Source: a virus. Taken from it: a stretch of DNA of 32,522 nt. The notes under the pieces were generated by a model. It was given only the letters and a program-made list of their open reading frames with translations, did no database searches and was not told the DNA's origin. The position numbers were made by a program, and so were the translations under genes. The stretch is from IMG/VR virus record IMGVR_UViG_3300037293_000275, positions 1 through 32,522 of that record. One strand, 5' to 3'. Each line of letters begins with the position of its first letter. The first letter of the stretch is position 1. Positions 8,667 through 15,007 of this stretch are shown piece by piece.

Positions 8667-9061
8667 TATGTTGTTTTATTTATATAATCAAATAAATCTA
8701 CAACTCTTTTTTCGATAAAAATATTACTGTTTATTACGGTTAAAGAAAACTCAAAATCGGTAATGTTATTGTAAATTAAATTTTTAAAATTACTCACTAC
8801 CTCATAATCTATATTTCTAAATAAATAGATTACTCGAGTATTCGTGCTATCATTGCATAAAATTCGAGTAATCTCATTAACAATTGCTAATCCAATTATC
8901 GAGTCACATGGTTCTTCTGTCCTCGGATCAGATTTAATTAATTTATTTTTTATTAAAAAGTAGTCTATGATTTTTACATTACTTTTTTCAATATTTCTAA
9001 TAAATCTATTAAAATCTCTACGAGAAGGACTCCATATGCATTCTATCGACGTTTTATTCAT
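8666..9061 (-). CDS. Uncharacterised 131-residue protein
   Basis: No family is recognised. The sequence alternates hydrophobic strands and helices: VKIIDYFLIKNKLI, SIIGLAIVNEITRILC and TRVIYLFRNIDYEVVSNFKNLI, then a strand pair DFEFSLTVINSNIFIEKRVVD. The pattern would suit a small alpha/beta domain; two Cys (residues 9 and 52 or so) are not in a metal motif. It abuts its neighbours (one-base overlap downstream, adjacent upstream), so it belongs to the 8.1-10.5 kb operon of unknown genes. Confidence 0.6.
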   Translation of the reverse strand: MNKTSIECIWSPSRRDFNRFIRNIEKSNVKIIDYFLIKNKLIKSDPRTEEPCDSIIGLAIVNEITRILCNDSTNTRVIYLFRNIDYEVVSNFKNLIYNNITDFEFSLTVINSNIFIEKRVVDLFDYINKTT

Positions 9062-9370
9062 TTATGTAGTTCCTACTAATATCTTTAGTGCATCTTGTAG
9101 GTTTTTTATTTTTTCTTTTTTAGCAGAATCTGAAGGAATATAATCAACACCCCATTCCTCTATTATTTTAATTTGTTGTTTGTTTCTAGAATTACCAAAA
9201 GACAACCCGATGTCTAAACATAACTCGTTTATAAATTTTATTTTAGTAGCTTGATTTTCAAATTCGTACACGGTAGTTGATTCAAATGATTCTCCACCTG
9301 AATTAATATTATCATCAAACACTGTTTTGATAACTCCGTTATCCGCTAGTGTTATTTTAACTGTCTGCAT
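9062..9370 (-). CDS. Uncharacterised 102-residue protein
   Basis: Not recognised. The N-terminal 40 residues form two or three likely beta strands (QTVKITLADNGVIKTVFD, ESTTVYEFENQ), followed by helices including KIKFINELCLDIGLSFG and a C-terminal KKEKIKNLQDALKILVG. There is no motif for a catalytic or nucleic-acid-binding site. The start overlaps the end of the preceding gene by 14 bases, suggesting translational coupling. Confidence 0.6.
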   Translation of the reverse strand: MQTVKITLADNGVIKTVFDDNINSGGESFESTTVYEFENQATKIKFINELCLDIGLSFGNSRNKQQIKIIEEWGVDYIPSDSAKKEKIKNLQDALKILVGTT

Positions 9371-9749
9371 TTGTTCTGTTTTTTAAAGAATTAGAAGCTT
9401 CTTTCATTAATAATTTAGCTCTTTTATTATCTTCCTTACGGTTTTCTTTGTTCTTAATGTTGTTTATGAAAAAAGCCTCTTCTAGCATTTTGATCTCTGC
9501 CTCGTTATATCCTGATTTTATCCACGTTTCCTTTACGATGTTTACTCTACATTGTAATTCGTCTTCAATTTCATCTTTAATCCTATTAGTATTAGCCTCA
9601 TGTGTAAGCTTGCCTTGTTCTCTCATTTGATTTGACCACGCAACACCCTTGGGAGATAGTCTACCGAACATATTCTTTATCTTCAAGTAGTTTGCATCTT
9701 GAAACTGCTTTCTTTTTTCTTTACGTGGGCCGGTTGCTCCTTTACTCAT
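9357..9749 (-). CDS. Uncharacterised charged helical protein
   Basis: A 130-residue, very polar protein rich in Lys, Glu, Asn and Arg, mostly helical, with likely coiled coil from about residue 85 to the end (NNIKNKENRKEDNKRAKLL). The N-terminus is basic (MSKGATGPRKEKRKQF). The composition would suit a nucleic-acid- or protein-binding adaptor, but no family is recognised. It overlaps the upstream gene's end by eight bases and the downstream start by 14, so it is translated within the same operon. Confidence 0.6.
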   Translation of the reverse strand: MSKGATGPRKEKRKQFQDANYLKIKNMFGRLSPKGVAWSNQMREQGKLTHEANTNRIKDEIEDELQCRVNIVKETWIKSGYNEAEIKMLEEAFFINNIKNKENRKEDNKRAKLLMKEASNSLKNRTNADS

Positions 9750-10278
9750 TATAATAATTAGTTATAAATGTTGATACTTCTTTAGTTAAATATTCTTGTA
9801 GTTTATTTATCTCTATCTGTGAGATTGCAACCTTGATAACCGTTTTAATTAATTCATCTCGATCTTCATCTGCACTTTCAATTAACATATCAAATACATT
9901 GCGGTTTAATATATTAAGATTAATAGTTGCCTGTAAAGGTTCTATATTTTTTTTAGAAAGACGGGCGACTAATTCTTCGATTGGACTATTTACCTCCTTT
10001 TTAGGAGATGTTACATTTTTAACGCCTTCCTGCTTTTTCTTCGAAACAACCGGAAGGCCTAGAGCTAGTTGTGATATATCATCACTCATTGGAAATGGAA
10101 TTTCATTTCCAATTATTTCTTCTAAAAATTCTTCGATTACATTATTATACATCTTAGTACCGTCTGTAAAATATGTAAAATCCAAGTCAGTATAATCTAC
10201 TGTTATAACATTTCCAAAAGAATCTCCTTTTTTCCATTGATATCTTTTAACTTCCACTTTCTCTTCTATTATTTCCAT
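9742..10278 (-). CDS. Uncharacterised acidic protein, internal start preferred
   Basis: I place the start at the ATG complementary to 10276-10278 (MEIIEEKVEVKRYQW, 178 residues). A longer frame reaches 10389, but its first 37 residues overlap the end of the previous gene by 59 bases and include a run of Phe from a poly-T tract. The preferred start has an A-rich leader (ACCATAAAAAATTAAAAGTA), as at other starts here. The product has a beta-rich N-terminal third (VITVDYTDLDFTYF), a basic linker near the middle and helical C-terminus (ELIKTVIKVAISQIEINKLQEYLTKEV). No family is recognised. Confidence 0.6.
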   Translation of the reverse strand: MEIIEEKVEVKRYQWKKGDSFGNVITVDYTDLDFTYFTDGTKMYNNVIEEFLEEIIGNEIPFPMSDDISQLALGLPVVSKKKQEGVKNVTSPKKEVNSPIEELVARLSKKNIEPLQATINLNILNRNVFDMLIESADEDRDELIKTVIKVAISQIEINKLQEYLTKEVSTFITNYYNE

Positions 10279-10330
10279 TACTTTTAATTTTTTATGGTGA
10301 TTAGGTCGAACTCCTGTAAAAAAAAAATGA

Positions 10331-10537
10331 TTAATCCAATTTATAAAAAACTTCATTTGACTTAGTTTTTTTATGATACTTCTTTTCAAATTTTTCTATA
10401 AAATCTACGTCATCATCTTCTCCGATTAATACATCTATTTTGTTTACATACTTTTTAAAAAAAATAATACTTCCATTTATTTCTAGAAATGAAGAAAGTA
10501 ATTTAATGTCAGGTGCTATTAATTTGTTAATACTCAT
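10331..10537 (-). CDS. Small uncharacterised protein (68 residues)
   Basis: Not recognised. It has an N-terminal hydrophobic-rich half (LSSFLEINGSIIFFKKYVNK) and a charged C-terminal half with an acidic patch (GEDDDVDF) then basic residues. Its start overlaps the dCMP deaminase stop by 11 bases, which suggests translational coupling and supports a real gene. The 52 bases after it hold only a poly-T tract and no clear hairpin. Confidence 0.5.
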   Translation of the reverse strand: MSINKLIAPDIKLLSSFLEINGSIIFFKKYVNKIDVLIGEDDDVDFIEKFEKKYHKKTKSNEVFYKLD

Positions 10538-10994
10538 CTGTCACTGATATCTTTTCAACAGGTATGCCTGCTGCTTTAAGTAATTCAACCCCACTCATAT
10601 CCCTGTAATCTTCAGTATAATATACACTCACAATTCCAGCCTGAATAATCAATTTGGCGCAATCAAAACATGGACATGTCGTTGTGTATAGTTGTGCCAT
10701 ATCACAACTCATTGTTGATTTAGCAACCTTTGTGATTGCGTTTGATTCAGCATGTAACACTTCTCGCTTAGTGGTGGTTGTCATTTCAGGATGTTCATGT
10801 TCAATTGTACAATTACTATGTGTATTATCTTCACATATATTATTAAATCCATATGGCATGCCGTTATATCCGAATGATATAACTTGATTTTCCTTCACTA
10901 TAATGCAACCTACCTTTCTTCTCATAGCATAGCTGAGTTGCGCAAATTGATATGCAACTTGCATATATACTGTTTCGATTTCAATTCTAGGCAT
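10527..10994 (-). CDS. dCMP deaminase (zinc-dependent)
   Basis: The 155-residue product has both zinc motifs of the cytidine/deoxycytidylate deaminase family: H81-A-E83, where Glu is the proton shuttle, and P108-C-F-D-C112. An early segment (RRKVGCIIVKENQVISFGYNGMPYG) matches the dCMP deaminase N-terminus with its NGxP loop. An insert between the loop and HAE contains extra Cys and His residues, as in T4-like enzymes, which often bind a second zinc. The enzyme converts dCMP to dUMP and so feeds dTMP synthesis. A thymidylate-synthase-family gene lies at the right edge, so the two may work together on the phage nucleotide pool. A terminator lies just upstream of the start; no promoter box was recognised here. 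Confidence 0.95.
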   Translation of the reverse strand: MPRIEIETVYMQVAYQFAQLSYAMRRKVGCIIVKENQVISFGYNGMPYGFNNICEDNTHSNCTIEHEHPEMTTTTKREVLHAESNAITKVAKSTMSCDMAQLYTTTCPCFDCAKLIIQAGIVSVYYTEDYRDMSGVELLKAAGIPVEKISVTDEY

Positions 10995-11018
10995 ATTTTT
11001 ACTGTTATTAATGTAATA

Positions 11019-11056
11019 AAAAAGTCTATATGTTGTTAATTATATATAGACTTTTT
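11019..11056 (-). terminator. Hairpin terminator between 141-residue gene and dCMP deaminase
   Basis: 13-base perfect arms (aaaaagtctatat at 11019-11031 and its complement at 11044-11056) with a 12-base loop. On the minus strand it ends in a T run, so it can stop transcription coming from the gene at 11139-11564. Confidence 0.75.
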
Positions 11057-11077
11057 ATTTAGTAGATTTTTAAATTA

Positions 11078-11143
11078 TTATGATTGCTCTTCTACGAATT
11101 CAGCAATATCCTTTGCCTGTAGCATCTCAACTGACGGATTAAT
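11078..11143 (-). other. Short coding-like segment after the 11139 gene (possible +1 frame continuation)
   Basis: Directly beyond the stop of the 141-residue gene, the +1 frame reads NPSVEMLQAKDIAEFVEEQS and then stops at 11078-11080. The composition resembles the acidic, helical gene before it. It could be a C-terminal end reached by a +1 slip at GAT-TAA, a remnant left by an indel, or an independent 15-residue peptide starting at the ATG complementary to 11123-11125. No programmed slip signal is obvious. Confidence 0.35.
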
Positions 11144-11564
11144 CTACGTCGTCAGTGTCGACTGCATGTTTCATTTCTTTTACTTCATTCATTTTCTTAG
11201 AGTAAGCCTCTGACATTCTATTTAAACAAGCTTCGTATGCCTCTGTTTCCATGTCTTCTTTCATTTGAGTCAAGCAACTGGATGATAAACCTGCGACTAA
11301 TGATGCATTTTCAATCATATACGTTTCTATAGTATGATCGTCATGCGCATCTTCCTGATACATTTTTGCCTCAGATAACATTGCCTCATAACACTTCTCT
11401 AGCATTTCTGAAACGGGAATAACTTTATCTTCTACCTTTGCATTAAGATCAGCTTCTCCTTCTTCATTGATTATCGATTCAACTACCACGGTGTCTTCCA
11501 CCTTTTTTAAATTTACATTTACTGTTTCTGAAACAAAAGTTTCAAATGATTTAATACTTGCCAT
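11139..11564 (-). CDS. Uncharacterised acidic protein, possibly virion-associated
   Basis: A 141-residue acidic, helical protein. The N-terminus (MASIKSFETFVSETV) resembles the short leader found on several small T4-like head or core proteins, but this is a weak resemblance. The middle is rich in Glu, Asp, Met and Ala (EMLEKCYEAMLSEAKMYQEDA), with four Cys and no metal motif; the C-terminus ends in VDTDDVD. A late-type box is fused to the end of the upstream gene, 17 bases from the start, and a terminator follows. It is therefore likely expressed alone and possibly late, unlike its neighbours. See the adjacent feature for a possible frame continuation. Confidence 0.65.
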   Translation of the reverse strand: MASIKSFETFVSETVNVNLKKVEDTVVVESIINEEGEADLNAKVEDKVIPVSEMLEKCYEAMLSEAKMYQEDAHDDHTIETYMIENASLVAGLSSSCLTQMKEDMETEAYEACLNRMSEAYSKKMNEVKEMKHAVDTDDVD

Positions 11565-11581
11565 AATTATTTTATTTTATT

Positions 11582-11590
11582 TTATATATC
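11582..11590 (-). promoter_or_regulatory. Late-type promoter box overlapping a stop codon
   Basis: Minus-strand GATATATAA; its final TAA is the stop codon of the LETM1-like gene, so the box encodes the C-terminal Asp-Ile. The next start is 17 bases away. The same arrangement occurs at 16405-16413. Confidence 0.45.
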
Positions 11591-11929
11591 TTTTTTTAAA
11601 TAAGAGAAACTATTCGGTATAATATATTTAGATATTTTAAAAAAATAAATAAGAAAAAAAATAGCTGAACCTCCTGGTAGGATAAATATCATAACTAACA
11701 ACATCGTCTTTAACATATTCTTTAGTTGATTTGACACCTGGTTTTTTTCAACTAGAGATAATTTAGTATTATTTAGGAACGATGTATTAACTAATGTTAA
11801 TACCTTTACGGTTTCAATCCATTCATTATTTAGTGCTCTTGTAAAAAGTATAGTATTTGTTTTTAATTTAACAAAGGATTCATTCACTGTTTTTATATGT
11901 TTAGGATATATATTACCATTTTGAATCAC
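11582..11929 (-). CDS. Small LETM1-like membrane protein
   Basis: A 115-residue protein. After a polar N-terminal half (with likely helices to residue 70) comes one hydrophobic segment at about residues 75-97 containing FILPGGSAIFFLIYF, followed by KISKYIIPNSF. The pattern 'hydrophobic segment with LPGGS or LP, then K..., then (L/I)P-x-S/N-F' matches the core of LETM1-related domains, which are ribosome-associated inner-membrane proteins in mitochondria and have short relatives in Bacteroidota. Usual LETM1 proteins are larger, so only the core is present. The role in a phage is unknown. The start overlaps the end of uvsE by 17 bases. The last codons GAT-ATA-TAA double as the late-type box for the next gene. 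Confidence 0.55.
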   Translation of the reverse strand: MIQNGNIYPKHIKTVNESFVKLKTNTILFTRALNNEWIETVKVLTLVNTSFLNNTKLSLVEKNQVSNQLKNMLKTMLLVMIFILPGGSAIFFLIYFFKISKYIIPNSFSYLKKDI

Positions 11930-12833
11930 TAATAAATTGTTTGTGATATTTTATTAAAGCTAATTCCTTTGCCTTGGCCTCTATCTCAATATCTAATGAC
12001 ATACCGTAAGTTTCAATATGATCATACAAATAATCAGCATGAGCCCTTAGGATTGATGTAGTATCCTCATATAATTGCTTAGATGAGGAGTAGTGACATA
12101 ATTGTCTTATGCCATTAGGCCATGTTAATGATGCTAATTTAAGACCTTCTTCTTCGGAAATAACATCATCATAGCAAAAATGGTGATGATAATCGAATGT
12201 AATCGGTGTGCCACATAGCTCATAAATTTCATAAAGATCTTTTACGCCATATTGACTTGGCTTATCATCATTCTCTAAAACTAGACGAGATGTTACATTT
12301 ACAGGAAGTAGTTTAAAGTTTTTTGCAAATCTTTGAATAGCAGACGCCTTATCACCATAGCTACCACCGACATGTATATTCATAGCAGCATAATGTGTTC
12401 TTGGCAAACCCATAAGATCCATAACATTGCCATGTTGTGATAACTCTTGAATTGCACTATCAACTACCTTTTGAGTAGGACTTGCTAGTACATTAAAAGG
12501 ACCTGGATGGAATGTTAAACGCTGACTTGTTTTCTTCGCATAATCACCTGCTCTTTTTAGTAAAATCTTGATTGCTTCGTAATTTGGAAGATCTGATAAA
12601 TCATATTCCGAGCTCCATGGAAACATACTTGATGACATTCTATACATTGTAATTCCTTGTGCATAATTCCATTCTAATATCTTAATCATATCAGTTAAAT
12701 TTGCCTCTGCCAATTCACTTGCATATTTAATTCCCTTTGCTTCGAATGTTCTTTTAATCATTCCTCTTCCTATCTTAACACCTGTTTTATCTAATGTTAA
12801 ATTAATACAACAATATCCGAAATCTGCACTCAT
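11913..12833 (-). CDS. uvsE: UV DNA damage endonuclease, UvsE/UVDE family
   Basis: The product (306 residues from the chosen start) is a TIM-barrel UVDE-type repair nuclease. Recognisable parts are an opening FGYCCINL, then GITMYRMSSSMFPW (strand with the conserved R-x-S-S), LTFHPGPFNVLAS, the AAMNIHVGGSYGDK strand, RLVLENDD and ITFDYHHHFC; the last four supply the His, Glu and Asp metal ligands. These enzymes cut 5' of cyclobutane dimers and 6-4 photoproducts. A longer frame begins at 12860, but that ATG lies where the promoter's -7 box would start the RNA, so I use the second Met (MSADFGYCC), preceded by the A-rich leader ACACAAAAAAATAAAAGG. The gene has its own compound promoter at 12861-12920. 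Confidence 0.93.
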   Translation of the reverse strand: MSADFGYCCINLTLDKTGVKIGRGMIKRTFEAKGIKYASELAEANLTDMIKILEWNYAQGITMYRMSSSMFPWSSEYDLSDLPNYEAIKILLKRAGDYAKKTSQRLTFHPGPFNVLASPTQKVVDSAIQELSQHGNVMDLMGLPRTHYAAMNIHVGGSYGDKASAIQRFAKNFKLLPVNVTSRLVLENDDKPSQYGVKDLYEIYELCGTPITFDYHHHFCYDDVISEEEGLKLASLTWPNGIRQLCHYSSSKQLYEDTTSILRAHADYLYDHIETYGMSLDIEIEAKAKELALIKYHKQFISDSKW

Positions 12834-12860
12834 CCTTTTATTTTTTTGTGTTTTTATCAT

Positions 12861-12920
12861 ATGTAAATATAATCAATATATAAGTTTTTTGAAAATTTAA
12901 TGTGTTAATTTTTTGTTAAA
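12861..12920 (-). promoter_or_regulatory. Compound early/middle-type promoter A
   Basis: Minus strand: two TTAACA boxes 11 bp apart (at 12914-12919 and 12903-12908), 26 bases, then TGATTATATTTACAT at 12861-12875. TATATTTA fits the Bacteroidota -7 consensus TAnnTTTG at all but the last base. The boxes begin immediately after the stop codon of the preceding gene. It would transcribe uvsE and the LETM1-like gene. Confidence 0.75.
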
Positions 12921-13151
12921 TTAGTTAGAGGATAAAAAAGCTCTTATACTTATTAAGGCTCGCTCGGCTGAATATGCCTCCTTTGCAGTTAAAATTTCTA
13001 TATCTTGAAATAATAATCCTCTACCAACATTAACAAATATAGTTCCTCCTATATGATCAATCGATTCAATTCGATAAACAATAGAAGTATCTAATGCTAC
13101 TATATAATTTGTGTCTATTAACCTCTCGATTCTCTCTTCAATTGACATCAT
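12921..13151 (-). CDS. Small uncharacterised protein (76 residues)
   Basis: Not recognised. It starts MMSIEERIERLID, has a strand-rich middle (YIVALDTSIVYRIESIDHIGGTIFVNVG) and a helical C-terminus. The compact beta layout would suit a small barrel, but no motif confirms that. It is the last gene of a three-gene operon (13768-12921) driven by the tandem promoters at 13801-13980, and its stop codon touches promoter A. Confidence 0.6.
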   Translation of the reverse strand: MMSIEERIERLIDTNYIVALDTSIVYRIESIDHIGGTIFVNVGRGLLFQDIEILTAKEAYSAERALISIRAFLSSN

Positions 13152-13175
13152 TAATTTATTTTTTACTCTTTATTT

Positions 13176-13493
13176 TTATAATGTAGGCATTCCAACATTA
13201 TGTATTAATTGACAATAAAACTGTAAGGCACGTATACTAGTTGAGTCGGCGCGTCCAAATGCGTTTCTAAGATCATTATTTACAACTGCCTGTACAAAAC
13301 CACCTCCAGCATATCCGATTTCCCATTTAGTACATAATATAGAAGTGCCTACATCGATGATGTGATTTGTCTGGAGTTCGGTAATTCTGTTTAACCCTAC
13401 ATATTCCTTGTTTTTGGATAAATAATCCGATACTACTTCTCTTATTTTTTCTATTTTTGCTAAAATAGAAATTTGTGTTGTATTGTTTTCCAT
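13176..13493 (-). CDS. Uncharacterised 105-residue protein
   Basis: Not recognised. The N-terminal 40 residues are helical and polar; the middle has NRITELQTNHIIDVGTSILC then a W-containing strand KWEIGYAGGGFVQAVVNN with a Gly-rich turn; the C-terminus is helical (STSIRALQFYCQLIHNVG). No catalytic pattern is obvious. It starts two bases after the stop of the 90-residue gene, within the same operon. Confidence 0.6.
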   Translation of the reverse strand: MENNTTQISILAKIEKIREVVSDYLSKNKEYVGLNRITELQTNHIIDVGTSILCTKWEIGYAGGGFVQAVVNNDLRNAFGRADSTSIRALQFYCQLIHNVGMPTL

Positions 13494-13495
13494 GT

Positions 13496-13768
13496 TTAAA
13501 TATTTACAGTTTCTATCTTAGAGTATGAATTACATATGTTGTAAATTCTAATTATATTTGAAGCTAATTTGGTTGACAATTGAAGAGCAATTAGCTGAAG
13601 GTCTTCGTATAAATATCCATCAAATAAACCATATAGTGAATTTTGAAGATTAAATGAGAGAGAATCTTCAATTTCATCAGAATAATCAATTTCCTTTATG
13701 AGTGAGATGATTTCAAATCGAGTATCTTCGCTCATGCTTTCTTGTCTGTTAAATGTTGAATAGTTCAT
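13496..13768 (-). CDS. Small uncharacterised protein (90 residues)
   Basis: Not recognised. It is acidic and helical, with EIISLIKEIDYSDEIEDSL in the first half and a hydrophobic helix LYEDLQLIALQLSTKLASNIIRI in the second. It is the first gene after the tandem promoters and so the best candidate for an abundant early product. The leader is A-rich (TTAAACACCATATTT). Confidence 0.6.
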   Translation of the reverse strand: MNYSTFNRQESMSEDTRFEIISLIKEIDYSDEIEDSLSFNLQNSLYGLFDGYLYEDLQLIALQLSTKLASNIIRIYNICNSYSKIETVNI

Positions 13769-13800
13769 AAATATGGTGTTTAAGATTGATTAATTATTAT

Positions 13801-13860
13801 ATATAAATCTAATCAATTTTGGGTTAAGAAAGAAATAATCAGTGTTAAAACTTTGTTAAT
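13801..13860 (-). promoter_or_regulatory. Compound promoter P2 (proximal of tandem pair)
   Basis: Minus strand: TTAACA boxes at 13854-13859 and 13843-13848 (11 bp apart), 26 bases, then TGATTAGATTTATAT at 13801-13815. The downstream box differs at two bases from the other copies, but spacing is identical. It lies 33 bases from the start of the 90-residue gene. Confidence 0.7.
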
Positions 13861-13918
13861 TTTTGCATTCATATCATAAACATTTCGTTCTTTATAAAAA
13901 AATTATTTTTAAAAGTAT

Positions 13919-13980
13919 ATGTAAATATAAACAAAAAAACCCCGATTAAAAAACCAGGGTTGTTAAATGCGTGTTAAATT
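13919..13980 (-). promoter_or_regulatory. Compound promoter P1 (distal of tandem pair)
   Basis: Minus strand: TTAACA boxes at 13972-13977 and 13961-13966, 26 bases, then TGTTTATATTTACAT at 13919-13933. The boxes directly follow the end of the membrane-protein gene and the 26-bp spacer is occupied by that gene's terminator hairpin. Confidence 0.7.
13931..13961 (-). terminator. Hairpin terminator embedded in promoter P1
   Basis: In minus-strand RNA the arms AACCCUGGUU and AAUCGGGGUU pair over ten positions (two are G-U) around a four-base loop, followed by seven U. It lies 21 bases beyond the stop of the membrane-protein gene and between the two halves of promoter P1. Confidence 0.75.
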
Positions 13981-13981
13981 T

Positions 13982-14326
13982 TTATTTCCAAAAGAGCTGA
14001 ACACATAGGATGCATATTGCTAACCCTAATGATATTAGCGTTTTAGTTGTTAATCCCTCATTCAGCATGAAATATGTTAAGAAAGTAAATGTAAGCATGC
14101 CACATGAAAATCCTATAAATCTACTTGGCCAAACAATCCCACCATAATATTCTGCGATTAATCTGGTTGCGAATATAAACAAATAACTTATAATAGATCC
14201 TCCAATCATGGCAACTAATACAGGATTCCTCTTAAACCATGGCCATATAAATTGACCGTTTGTCTGTATCCATACTAATGATTGTCCGATTATAAAAATA
14301 GATATTCCTATTATTAAATTTTTCAT
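13982..14326 (-). CDS. Four-helix integral membrane protein (EamA/SMR-like, tentative)
   Basis: A 114-residue protein with four likely membrane helices at about residues 3-20, 35-56, 66-88 and 93-112. The first ends in GQSLVWIQTNGQF, the third begins GIVWPSRFIGF, and the last follows NEGLTTKTLISLGLAIC. The 'E-x-L-T-x-x-x-L-x-x-L-x-L' start of the final helix resembles the last helix of drug/metabolite and small multidrug transporters, and size fits that superfamily. The key Glu of SMR helix 1 is not present, so a true efflux function is doubtful. It starts two bases after the rnhB stop and is followed by a terminator. Confidence 0.6.
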   Translation of the reverse strand: MKNLIIGISIFIIGQSLVWIQTNGQFIWPWFKRNPVLVAMIGGSIISYLFIFATRLIAEYYGGIVWPSRFIGFSCGMLTFTFLTYFMLNEGLTTKTLISLGLAICILCVQLFWK

Positions 14327-14328
14327 TT

Positions 14329-14961
14329 TTAAAAAAGAGATGAGGTTGAAGTTAACATGTGTGATATAAAACTAGGTCGGTGTACTTTACATGGACCTAA
14401 TGTCTTAATGGCATTAATATGAGCTGAAGTTCCATATCCTTTATTCGAGTTCCAACCATATCCTGGATTTTCAATATCTAATTGTTTCATCATACTGTCT
14501 CTTTCTGTTTTTGCTAAAATACTGGCAGCTGCTATTGAAATATATTTATTGTCTCCTCCTACTATTGTCTCAAATGGCTTTCCTTCAAATCCATGAAATT
14601 GATCTCCGTCTACTAGTATAAAATCGAATTTTACTTTTTTCTGAACTTCTTCTAAACATTTCTGCATTCCTCTTAAGGTTGCTCTTAAAATATTAGTTGA
14701 TTCTATTTCATCGGGGTATATGTGTTCAATATGATATGCGATTGCATTTTCTTCTACTATTAATCGAGCGGTTTTGCGCTGTTGTTCGTTTAATAATTTT
14801 GAATCTTTAATCAATAAATTTTCAAATCCAAATGGCATAATACATGCCGATACAGTTACAGGCCCTGACAGAGCGCCTCTTCCTGCCTCATCAAGTCCTA
14901 TTTCTATAATCGAAGAATCTCCTGAATAGGAATGTTTAAGTAGTATATTTCTAGTTTCCAT
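14329..14961 (-). CDS. rnhB: Ribonuclease HII
   Basis: The 210-residue product matches RNase HII throughout: GLDEAGRGALSGPV (Asp24 and Glu25), KDSKLL (52-57), FILVDGD (Asp118) and GGDNKYISIAAASILAKTERD ending at Asp155, then KGYGTSAH and GPCKVHRPSF. All four metal-binding acidic residues are present, so it should be active, cutting the RNA strand of RNA-DNA hybrids and single ribonucleotides in DNA. Phages more often carry RNase HI; HII is less usual. It could remove replication primers. The start codon lies in one arm of a perfect inverted repeat (14958-14991), which may hide it from ribosomes. Confidence 0.96.
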   Translation of the reverse strand: METRNILLKHSYSGDSSIIEIGLDEAGRGALSGPVTVSACIMPFGFENLLIKDSKLLNEQQRKTARLIVEENAIAYHIEHIYPDEIESTNILRATLRGMQKCLEEVQKKVKFDFILVDGDQFHGFEGKPFETIVGGDNKYISIAAASILAKTERDSMMKQLDIENPGYGWNSNKGYGTSAHINAIKTLGPCKVHRPSFISHMLTSTSSLF

Positions 14962-14991
14962 CTATATGTTTTATATAAGTTATATAGATGG
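14958..14991 (-). promoter_or_regulatory. Hairpin enclosing the rnhB start codon
   Basis: Ten-base perfect arms (ccatctatat at 14958-14967 and its complement at 14982-14991), loop of 14. In mRNA the arm AUAUAGAUGG holds the start AUG, so the fold would block initiation. This could set translation level or respond to a helper protein; it could also be chance in AT-rich DNA. Confidence 0.45.
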
Positions 14992-15007
14992 ATAGTAGAA
15001 TGTTTCT

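Noticed and set aside
10279-10330. tRNA-like ggtcgaactcctg string
   Set aside because: The gap is only 52 bases and no cloverleaf could be drawn.
9742-10389. Longer form of the 178-residue protein starting at 10389
   Set aside because: The extra 37 residues overlap the upstream gene by 59 bases and come partly from a poly-T run; the internal Met has a typical A-rich leader.
13813-13872. 19-codon frame (MNAKINKVLTLIISFLTQN) between promoters P1 and P2
   Set aside because: It overlaps the TTAACA boxes of promoter P2, and its sequence is explained by them; a leader peptide cannot be excluded but is not supported.
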